Shown one piece after another: positions 54,961-64,000 of a stretch of 64,000 nt of DNA. Below the pieces are notes generated by a model. That model was given only the letters and a program-made list of their open reading frames with translations. It did no database searches and was not told the origin of the DNA. Source of the stretch: Druceiella hillmani (Eukaryota; Arthropoda; Insecta; Lepidoptera; Hepialidae); assembly GCA_039881145.1 (NCBI GenBank), contig JAYKKI010000004.1, forward strand, positions 48,264,001 through 48,328,000, read 5' to 3'. Positions within the stretch are counted from its first letter, which is position 1. The number at the start of each line of letters is the position of its first letter. A program made the position numbers and the translations under genes.

Positions 54961-57525
54961 TCCCCAGCTATTTATGATTCTACTTCAATACGTCTTAAAC
55001 TGAAATAAGTTTTACAAGTAGTTATAGAAAATCTTCACTTCATTTTCCATTACTACGTGCTACGATGGAAACTCACATTGCACTCACTTGTTTACACGAC
55101 ACTCCCTGATATCGCAGCCGCTTAATTTCCGGAGGAAACAGTATGGCGAGAGTTAGTCTTCCCGTTGCAGTTGTAAAGCATATAATTTACAGCCAACATA
55201 TATCTGTTTCATTATAATAGCAATTATAATTTAGCTATACGTGAACTCATTTTCCTTGTAAAATTTGCTAAACAGATTTTCTTCTCAATTTAGAAATGAC
55301 TACAGTAAATAAACGCTTTCAAGTGATGTGAAACTTCTATTTCTTTTTAAAATTTTAAGGAAATAGAACAGATGCTCCAATTTATCCATCATCCATTTCT
55401 TAATTTATGTGTGATGGATTATAATTATTTATTGTTACGTTTTACATATTTTTTATAATAAATCCTTATATAGTCATTGTAACGCTGAATTTTCAAATAC
55501 TTCTGTAGCCTTAGCGTAACTTCACAGAAAATGCGCAAGTTCAACATTTGCAGTTTTTGTATTTGGTTTTATTGCAAAATTGACAAAAAGTTGTTTTCCT
55601 GTTAATTTTTTTTTCATATTATTTTTCTTTGCTAATTAAATTTAATAGAACATGTCATGTTACCAGTGTAATTCAAATACAGGATAAAATGAAAATATTA
55701 TATTTATTTTGAAGCGAATTATTGAATAAAATCGCTAATTAGTAAAACGGATAATTATATAAAAGTACTGAAACAACGTGGCGAAACATTTTTTTAATTT
55801 TAGCTTGCGAAACAATTAACTTTTTTTTGACCTCCTGTTCCAAAGTTTCTCACATAATTTATGAAAAATCCATCTAGTATCAAATTTTGATACCAAAATT
55901 GCATTTCTCATATAATAATAAACTTTATTTCAGAACTAGTTAACACTTAGACTTCTGCGATCGTTCGAAAGTGCAAAACTCGGATATCTCAAAAATATAG
56001 AATTTTGACGTAAAATGTCAATTTATATTCGATTTCTTGATATAAACTCCAAAGAGAATAAAAGGCCTCATCATATGACAAACAAAATACTTTTTTTTGA
56101 TGTTATATTATTTTTTATAATATTTATTTGTATATATTTTCTGCCGAATAGCCCAATGAACATGGGGGATCTATACATATAACGAAACTGTAGAATAAGC
56201 GTATGTATCCATTGGCAATATTTATGCAAAAATGGTTTTATGGTACATAACAAAAAGAGACAAAAACTCCAAATATATCATTTTCGGAATTTTTATTTGT
56301 TCTTCTGTTTATCTGTTTGCGTGATCGATCGCACCAGTCAACCGTTTTATTTGAAAAATATAAGGGATGACTTTAAATAAAATGTAGTTTTTATTTTATT
56401 AGGAATAGTTTTAATATGTCATAAACATGAATTTAATATTTTCCAAAAATTATTTTATTGATTGAATTAGTACAACAACAACCAAATACGTAGCCACTCG
56501 TCACGTATTAATTAAACAAGTGTATAGTTTTAAATTACATTTTTAATTAAATTTTCACTGGACATACATTAACAAAATAGGTTTGGAATTAAAATTTAGT
56601 AGTGTGTCCCACATAGGTGTTTATGTAAATAATCTGAATATGGGCAGACGTATGAGAGCATACGTCTTTGGCGGTCGTCTTCTATACATAAAACTTTTCG
56701 TATTAAAACGTATATGTTCGATATACGCTTAATTTATTTTTTAAATTCTTTTTAAATTTGGATTTGTCGCCATTATTTGTGAGTTAGTACGTACTTTATT
56801 ATACATGCATATAATAAAATTGTAAATTTTGCCCGTTTATGTATTTATATATATTTAAATATATTTAGGAAAAAATGTTTTAAAGAAAAATAACAAAAAT
56901 ATTATTCTCGAAAATTTTTTCTCTTTGTCAGCGCGACTGTTTATTTGTTTGCGCATCACGCAAAAACTCCTGAAGGGATTTGATAAAGCTTTCGCTCATA
57001 AGTTATTTCGGGTTTGGAGTTAAAACATATACTATGTTTCATCACAATACGTCAATTAAAAATAATATATGGTAATTGAACATTTCAATAGAAAGCGAAT
57101 TATTCAAAAAAGTTTAATTTCGTAATTATTTAAGTGTATTTATCTTAAAGTTAACTTAATAATAATTTTAAAGATCCACACTAGTGAAATCGTAGGCATA
57201 GCTAATAACAAAACTATTCGAAAATCGAGAGAATAGAAATTAACCACTATTATTATTTCTATGAACTCATTTTGATTATTTTCAACCTCACCATAATCAT
57301 AAATAATATAAAATTGTAATATAAACGGAGAAGTGAGTTTGTGTGTTTGTTTTTCTCGCTTTCAAGTTTCAACATTTTAATTGACTTTTATATATGTGAT
57401 CTCTATCGTGGGAATAAATATAGGATACTCTTTACCTTAAAATAATTTATTTTTCAATAATTAAAATTCTCGCCTCAGGAACAAGAGCGTACACATATAT
57501 ATTTATATATTTACATAGTAATAAT
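54961..57525. other. AT-rich non-coding stretch with minor repeat debris
   Basis: No gene recognised. 56930-57060 (cgcgactgtttatttgtttg, then aactcctgaagggatttgat) and 56295-56350 look like debris of interspersed repeats. ORF 56071-56253 is unrecognised. Confidence 0.4.
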
Positions 57526-58044
57526 CTATATATTTTCATGGTATAATGTGATATTAATTATTGTGAAGTACCAACTACAGACCATTAAATTCGATTCTAA
57601 ATGAATCAAACGCGGGTGATGTCGCGGAAAATAGTCATAAACAAGTCTCATTCTGAAGTAATCACTGTTGGAAGACAGATCGACACAGTAAAGACTGAAA
57701 AAGTGAACGGCGTCGATATAAACATATATATTCGCGTTCGATATAATTAGTTTCCATACAACATTGATATCGCTTAAAAGATGGTTATTATGCGAACATG
57801 GAAATTTATTAACTACGAGAATAAGAGTTGCTTTGGCAGCATAACGTACAGAATATTTCCATTTAACGAAAAAAGAAAAAAGAAATTTAAAAAACGAATT
57901 GTCTCTTCTTAGTTGCAATAAATTGAATACTGGCATGCAAAGAAGAATATATATAAGGAGAACATAAATAGATAAGGGGAATAACCGAATCGTCTCATGT
58001 ACAGTCATCGAATGAACGTTTTTTAGAATACGTTCAATCGTCAA
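57526..58044 (-). CDS. Longest ORF of the window, 172 codons, unrecognised
   Basis: A hydrophobic stretch at residues about 20-45 (IRLFPLSIYVLLIYILLCMP) could be a membrane segment or signal anchor; a basic patch RRDNSFFKFLFSF follows. The C-terminal half has scattered aromatic residues and no motif that I know. In DNA this AT-rich, 172 codons without a stop is unusual for chance but not decisive. No TATA box, splice sites or polyadenylation arrangement clearly frames it. The opposite strand is slightly GC-richer than the surroundings, so a non-coding constrained element is an alternative. Confidence 0.3.
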   Translation of the reverse strand: MTIERILKNVHSMTVHETIRLFPLSIYVLLIYILLCMPVFNLLQLRRDNSFFKFLFSFFVKWKYSVRYAAKATLILVVNKFPCSHNNHLLSDINVVWKLIISNANIYVYIDAVHFFSLYCVDLSSNSDYFRMRLVYDYFPRHHPRLIHLESNLMVCSWYFTIINITLYHENI

Positions 58045-58179
58045 TGTGTCTTGGTTTTATTTTGACACAAAACTACTTAACTGTTCTATTTTACATTTCC
58101 TTTAAGCCCATTTCAATCCATACGCACGATGTATAGTCACATATGTTTTATGATATTAAATCTTGACAAACACTCGTAC

Positions 58180-58390
58180 TCATACTTTGTGCGCAGTTTA
58201 TATTTCCAAGCAAATGTGCTTTGCTCAAACATCAGTCGCGTTATTTCTTGCCGTGTCGTATTTCATTTTTTAATATCGCGTTGCATCCAATACTCGCGGG
58301 AACTGACATCTGCTGGCGAAAAGGGCGACGGAGTGCTAATGGACGGACGACGGTTACCTAATACGCTGTTGAACATGTGTTGATATTGAA
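58180..58390. promoter_or_regulatory. GC-richer islet with a CTCF-like site
   Basis: gacatctgctgg at 58305-58316 matches the reverse-orientation CTCF core GCCMYCTRSTGG at 11 of 12 positions. It lies in an islet (gcgggaactgacatctgctg, then aaaagggcgacggag) between AT-rich flanks. Site function is inference. Confidence 0.3.
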
Positions 58391-59689
58391 CTTTGCAAGA
58401 AAGCGTTAATCTTATCACAGAGATCGATATCACTTTATAGCAATACTAGCACAGGTAACAACTAAATAACATGATTGATACGGAAATTATTAATCACAAT
58501 TTAAGTCTGAAAGTAATATCAAAATTACGATCATTTTTAAACTTAATAATATACGAATGCATGAAAAATAAAATAGTAATAAAATTAACTTTACCATCGA
58601 CAAAGAGACAGACAATCAGATCGATATATGATGTATTATGACATATAAAGGTAAATGTTTTGCAGTTTTTCTAATACATACATTGTCAGTTGTTTATTTA
58701 CATAATAAACTGTTGATATTTTAAAAATGTGACTTAATTAAGTTCTTGAAAGTTTTAATAAAAAAATCCTTTTTTTCCAAATAACTTAGGGTTCACAGTC
58801 TGTAATTCAAAATATGTTTATGAACTTATCAATTTTACAAAGTGTCAATTTTACAAGTTAGTATAAACTTAAAACGTGACAAATTGTCAAGGATGATTGA
58901 TAAATCACGTAACTAAACATTTTTTCCATCGCATATCTATCCTATTTGTGTTTGATATTGTAATCAATGTAATTCGAATTACCATGGATCATAAGTTTAA
59001 ATGAAAAATAAAATAATTCGCTGATAGTTTTCCTATGATTTATGTATTCGTATGCAAACTCACAATATTTGTTCGTATTATTATTTTATGTTCTTGAACC
59101 AATTAATTACATATTATATGCAAATTTTTAAATTCCGTTCCGTTTAGGAATGAAAATCCTCCGACATACGTATGAATGGACAACATGGCTATAAAAGGTT
59201 ACATTTGAACTCTTCGAATACGATACCTGAAAATTAGTCGCTGTTGATCACAACAAACCAAAAAGGTGTTTGCAGACTTATAGGATAATTTTAACCGAAC
59301 AATGTCAGTCTCGGTCTTAACTGTAACTTCTAGCATCCAATTTAAACGTCCAACATTAGACTTAACTCCATAAATATTAATACTTTACTTGGATATGATT
59401 AAGGTAGTATATACCTCATTGATAAGTAAAACTTTGAGCGAAAGGATATTATAACCATTCTTTCTCCTATTCAATGGCATAAAAGACAATGAGTATCCTC
59501 TCCTACATTCTATTGAAAGAATGTGATGTATTGCTGTTATGGTAAATGACATTTAGATTTTGGCAAACGGGATGTGTACCGTTAACGTCTTATGTCTATT
59601 GATTTAGATGGACTGATCAGTAACTAATATTCATAATGTAAATTCATAATTTACTAAATTCTCAGTTAAGATTTATTTAAGACTGGGGA
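58391..59689. other. AT-rich non-coding stretch
   Basis: Nothing recognised. Confidence 0.5.
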
Positions 59690-59895
59690 GTATTTTAGGG
59701 TTCTTCTTAGTTACGTTGACTTAGAAGCTTGATTTTGTATAGCTCCATGGTTCGTAGATACAATTATTTGATATTCATTTTAATTTGATACCTCATTGAA
59801 TTCCAGAGAAAAGGGATCTTGACAGATCAACAGACGGAAAAGGAAGTGATACTATAAGGATTCCTTTTTTTTTCTTTTGAGGTACAGAACACTAA
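59690..59895 (-). repeat. Arthropod dispersed repeat, minus strand
   Basis: The minus strand reads tgtacctcaaaagaaaaaaa, aggaatccttatagtatcac, ttccgtctgttgatctgtca, agatcccttttctctgg and gaggtatcaaattaaaat. This is the same order as the repeat at 34552 and longer at the 3' side. Confidence 0.65.
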
Positions 59896-60884
59896 GAATG
59901 AAACTACTTTTTTTAGAATTACTTTGTGTTTGTAAGACTATTTATCTATATGTCTTTTTAAGCAGTACGTATAAACTACTGGATCGATTTGAATGGGACT
60001 TATTCTAGAATAATTATAGGACTTAAAATTAAAATCTGGAATATCTTTATTCCTACTGAATATTCCCTAAGATACTTTTTGTTTTTATTTGTATGCTTTT
60101 ACGTTTGTTTGAGTAACACACAAAAAGTAGGTAAGTAATTTGAATAAGGCTTTCACTGAAATAATGTTTCAAGTTAAGATTAAAGCCATAATTGTCATTT
60201 TATTTCTTCACATATGCTCGCAGGAGTGTTAATTATTTGTATCCACACAGTAACAAACAAGTATATAGGTTCAAGAACTCCCGAAGCCTAGACTATTACA
60301 GCGATTAGTGTTTAAATTAAATTATGAGATACTTTTATCTCATATACATAAAAAAACAACGGGTGTCAAACTTCGGACAAAAGACACCTGCATATAAATT
60401 ATTTTTCTATTGTCAGCTTTCTTACATTTTAACTACTATTAGTTTCTTAAAAAATCGTATTAATTTCATAAATTTATTGCAAATATTTTAAAAACTGTGA
60501 CTGGTAATGGGTGTATCATACCGTCGGTAGAAAGGAGACAGAAAGTGAACCAATAAGTGAAATATACAAGTTGTCATTTTGGGTAAATGTCAAAATGTTT
60601 AAAACACAAGTATATTTAATATTAGAAAGATACTACCTAAAGCGTTCTAACATGAAAATCAATAAGATAAGCCCTTATTACTTAATATGTCGATGGGTGA
60701 TGACTTGTAAATAAATTAATATAATGCTATAGACATAAAATACATCTGACATTAAATTCCTTAACATAAACTTCGATATAATTTATAGGACAATGTTTAT
60801 TTAACTATCATTATGCTGTTTCATGAAAAAAACAACTGATACTGATCAGCTATAAATTAAACAATTTTGATAGATATTTATTGA
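59896..60884. other. Non-coding stretch with repeat debris
   Basis: 59930-60070 (ataaactactggatcgattt) and 60090-60190 (tttgaataaggctttcact) resemble 3' parts of insect interspersed repeats. ORF 60511-60714 is unrecognised. Confidence 0.4.
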
Positions 60885-61120
60885 AGCGAGGTACGCACCC
60901 CCGGCATTGCGTCACCCGCGCTTAACGCTCACGTTCATAAAGCATTCCCGGGAAAGTCGATTCATTATCCGTCGCCACGGCGGAAGTCGTAAATATCTAC
61001 GTGATTTTTCCCGCTACCTCCATCGGCAAAAAACGTTAATATCAATTTTAATACGAGTTTTCATTTTCCCTTCGCGTGATGTTGCGGAATATACCTATTT
61101 AAATGGAGGCGTCGTGAGAT
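60885..61120. promoter_or_regulatory. GC-richer islet, possible conserved non-coding element
   Basis: Sharp boundaries against AT-rich flanks. It contains cgcacccccggcattgcgtc, attcccgggaaagtcg, cgtcgccacggcggaagtcg and ttttcccgctacctccatcg. The 71-codon ORF (60907-61122) and the opposite frame show no family features. No transposon trait is visible. Confidence 0.3.
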
Positions 61121-61328
61121 AGATTTCGCAATTCTGTACATATTTTTTAGGATAATGGTATGTCTTGATGTCGTTATGCGGAGCGCTCATCATATATCCA
61201 TCGGTGTACAGTGTCGAGTTTACTAAGAACGTGCATCTTTTATAAGTAATATAGTACCATCTAGAAATATTTAGGGGAATATAAATCTTTCGCAACGTTT
61301 TAGTGATCCGTGTGATCGCAACGTTTAG

Positions 61329-61700
61329 TGATAGGCATATTCAAAATACACTTGTTGCAATTAATATTAAATTGTGAGTATTTTTGTTTTTTCTTTGTTT
61401 GTAACATAATAATTCAACAATAAAGCAACATTTTGAAAAATTTGGTACATACATAACTCATATGATAAAGAAACATATAGGCTATTACTTTTGACTTCAA
61501 TACTACTACTACGAAAACTTTATTTGTTTGTTAGTTACTTAATCAAACCTAAACGATAGGCATATTCAACATGTACTAGTTACAATTAATATTAAAAATG
61601 TGAGCGTTTTTGTTTTTTCTTTGTTTGTAACATAATAACTCTAAAATAATGACAAAGTTACATATAGACTTCATTTGAACGTTAGTTACTTAGTGAAGTA
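61329..61700. repeat. Diverged tandem duplication, 225-bp period
   Basis: gataggcatattcaa at 61330 and 61555; gtttttgttttttctttgtt plus tgtaacataata follows in both; gttagttactta recurs at the ends. The second unit is shortened. Confidence 0.85.
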
Positions 61701-61831
61701 TAAACAGTATGCAAACAATGTTTACGTTTCAAATTAACGTATTGGTAATTTTTAAGCAGAAAAATGTAATTCTTGAAGGTTGAATTTCAGTATTTTTATT
61801 CAATAACGCAAATTAATAATATAATCTGTCA

Positions 61832-61833
<2 letters not shown>

Positions 61834-61870
<37 letters not shown>
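61834..61870. repeat. (TA)n microsatellite
   Basis: About 18 TA units. Confidence 0.95.
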
Positions 61871-61873
<3 letters not shown>

Positions 61874-62260
61874 GGAAGATAATATGATTTGAAACCATTT
61901 AACTTTTGGCTAAGATGAAAATATAATTTGATTCAGAAAATAATTTTGGCCAACGGCTTCATTCATTTCATTTCATCAGATTCATTTATATCTTCGCTAA
62001 AATTTAAATGTTTTCAAATCTTCTATTGTTCTCAAATACAAATATACATTCTCAACTGTATCTAATATTAGCAAGATTAAATCAATTATCCGCCTATCAC
62101 TTGTGCATTTCTTGAAAATAACTGGACCTATCGAACCCTTTCCCGGTAAATATGTGTCGAAAAAGCCAATAAATAAATAAAATATTCCAGCAATATCCTC
62201 AGTTAAATATTAATAAAACATTGTAAGGTTGCGTTGGTGTAAACGGGCAGAAGCGAATGC
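61871..62260. other. AT-rich non-coding stretch
   Basis: Nothing recognised. Confidence 0.5.
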
Positions 62261-62272
62261 GAACGGCCTATT

Positions 62273-62320
62273 TCAGTGGTCGCCAACTTTGAGATTCGCA
62301 AATCATAATATATTTAACAA
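62273..62320. mobile_element. Possible end of a hAT-type element
   Basis: cagtggtcgccaactttgag resembles the CAGNGGTCG(G/C)CAAC terminal sequence of many hAT transposons. The opposite end (reverse complement) was not found in the window, so only an end fragment is supported. Confidence 0.3.
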
Positions 62321-62344
62321 AAACTTGTCAATCCCCAGTTTCCG

Positions 62345-62480
62345 TTTCTCAAATATTATATAGCGCATAAAGACACAGATATTATACAGATACACAGATA
62401 TTATATGGCGCATAAAGATATTATACACAGCTATTATATAGCGCATAAATATATTATACACAGATATTATATAGCGTATA
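62345..62480. repeat. Short irregular tandem repeat
   Basis: The unit agatattatatagcgcataa recurs five times with changes, interspersed with tatacacag. Confidence 0.85.
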
Positions 62481-63341
62481 ACGTTTAAAGTTTGGGGAAA
62501 TTAGACGAGATATAGCAAAATTGAAAAACACATAAGCTTTTCTTACAATAATATATATAATTTAATGTTGAAAATATGAAAATAAAATAAAGGCGTTAAT
62601 ATAACCCAATATTTGAATAACACCGGCCACGTTCGTGTCAGAATACGCATAAAGAAGGGTTTCGTTCTTTTTTAATTGTTTTTTTTTCAGATTTTTGCAA
62701 CTCATGGTTGAAATATTAAAGAGATTGAAATTGAAGGTAATACGGTATGCATTAACTATTATTTTAATATAAAATTTTCCTTCAAATACTTTCGGAATTT
62801 TTGAATTTTTACAAACAATATGAAACTTACTTTTTAATAGAAATATGTGATATTTCTTGTTATCGCTTTGTTGTCATTTATACATTTTTATAATAACATT
62901 ATAGCATTTTGGGAAAAAGAAAATCGTTTCTTTTTTTCGACTTTTGTGTGACTTTTTGTGTTTAACTTTTTATATTTTATCGGTATAAAAAAACTTGTGT
63001 CATTATTTTGACATTCATTCCTTTTTTGTTTTAGTCATAAAAATCAATTATACTCACATGGTTGAAAATAAACAATAAACAGATTGGCTCATTTAACAAA
63101 GTGGAACAAGGTGCCAGGTTAGACCGTACCTCGAACTTAACTACAGAACCTTGAACATTACGAAGTATACAAGGTTCATACTGAACATGGTTATACACCC
63201 CTGCCTTCAGTACCAGGAAAACATTCGCAAGCCGCCGCTTCACTATAGTGATATCCACGTCTCGGCGACCCAAATACCGCGAATGGAAAATAAAGAATGA
63301 AAGACGAGTGAATTAAATATTGATGCAGAGCCAGGAATGGA
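62481..63341. other. AT-rich non-coding stretch
   Basis: No gene recognised; minus ORF 63031-63273 is unrecognised. Confidence 0.45.
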
Positions 63342-63402
63342 GGCCATATGACTTGTAATTCTGATATGAAGAAGTATACTTATAATTCTGATATGAAGAA
63401 GA
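63342..63402. repeat. 28-bp tandem duplication
   Basis: ttgtaattctgatatgaaga agtatac is followed by a near copy ending agaatac. Confidence 0.85.
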
Positions 63403-64000
63403 ATACAGCGCGAAAGAACGCTAAAAATATTGTGATTCATAACTTCTTTATGGATTTAGCGCTGCAACATGTGAACTTTACTCGGAGGTAACCAGAGTTA
63501 AATATTATTCTGGAAGATTCCGCGCATTTATAACAGTATGGAGTTATTTACTTTCTGGTTTATGTATATATACACAATATAAATATATTATAAATACACA
63601 AGTTTGATGTCGCCATTATATTGCTCTTTGTAAAGTATAATAGCATTTTCATGCAATTTAGTTAATTACGGGATATAATTGGAGATTATTGGTAGATTAA
63701 AGAAGACGAAGCCTTGAATTTAAAGTAAGGACATGTTTTATTATCCCAATTGTTTAACATTTGGGTAGATTTAAAGTGATGGACTATCTAAACTTGTTAC
63801 AATGAAATTAAAATATTCTTTCTTATTATTAATGGAACAGAATAATACACAATGATCAACTTTAGGTATATCTGAAATTCGTTTTATTAATATTGATCAT
63901 GTATTTAATACACACTTTATATACTTTTATATTTAAATACCGTGTTTTTTTATTAACAGTTGTCATTATTTAACTGTACTTGTAATAAATCTTTCAACGT
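63403..64000. other. AT-rich non-coding stretch to the window end
   Basis: Nothing recognised. Confidence 0.5.

Overview
This looks like a gene-poor stretch of an insect (arthropod) nuclear genome. It is strongly AT-rich, and no open reading frame exceeds 172 codons. There is no operon-like packing, and I recognise no intact host protein-coding gene, rRNA or tRNA gene. The content is typical of a large invertebrate genome: decayed LINE, Ty1/copia, mariner and tRNA-SINE sequences, foldback elements, tandem arrays and long (TA)n tracts. The clade below arthropod cannot be fixed from the sequence. The window is best read as an intergenic or long-intron gene desert.

Layout. Positions 1-5460 and about 9998-14880 are two diverged direct copies of the same roughly 5-kb block. 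They are separated by a foldback element, a SINE and a LINE fragment. Copy A carries a foldback element and a tRNA-derived SINE that copy B lacks, so the duplication came first. From 16 to 25 kb there are a 113-bp tandem array, a decayed array, (TA)n tracts, a GC-rich LTR pair and two more foldback elements. From 26.3 to 27.7 kb lie pieces of two reverse transcriptases on the minus strand. From 28 to 43 kb there are small tandem arrays, SINEs, an arthropod dispersed repeat, an 11-copy 71-bp minisatellite and several GC-richer islets. From 44.4 to 46.6 kb is a minus-strand copia pol gene with large internal deletions. It is followed by two perfect-looking hairpins, a 538-bp long-TIR element and a broken mariner transposase (49.2-49.9 kb). 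The last 14 kb hold a 124-bp array, an islet with a TATA box, the longest ORF (uncharacterised) and a few small repeats.

The most interesting feature is a family of six foldback elements (near 0.85, 7.2, 21.4, 25.5, 38.3 and 50.6 kb). Each arm carries a motif that can be laid out as a small hammerhead-type ribozyme (CUGANGA, stem II, GAA, short stem III, GUC, stem I). Four copies have 11-12 bp target-site duplications, and every copy has a 45-bp tail on only one side. These traits point to retrotransposition of a non-autonomous element, possibly related to Penelope-like element terminal repeats, rather than to a cut-and-paste MITE.

The second theme is possible regulation. The duplicated 5-kb blocks keep short stretches of perfect identity, including a 35-nt block and a nuclear-receptor-like AGGTCA/AGGTCG site. 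Several GC-richer islets without recognisable protein stand out from the AT-rich background and may be cis-regulatory.
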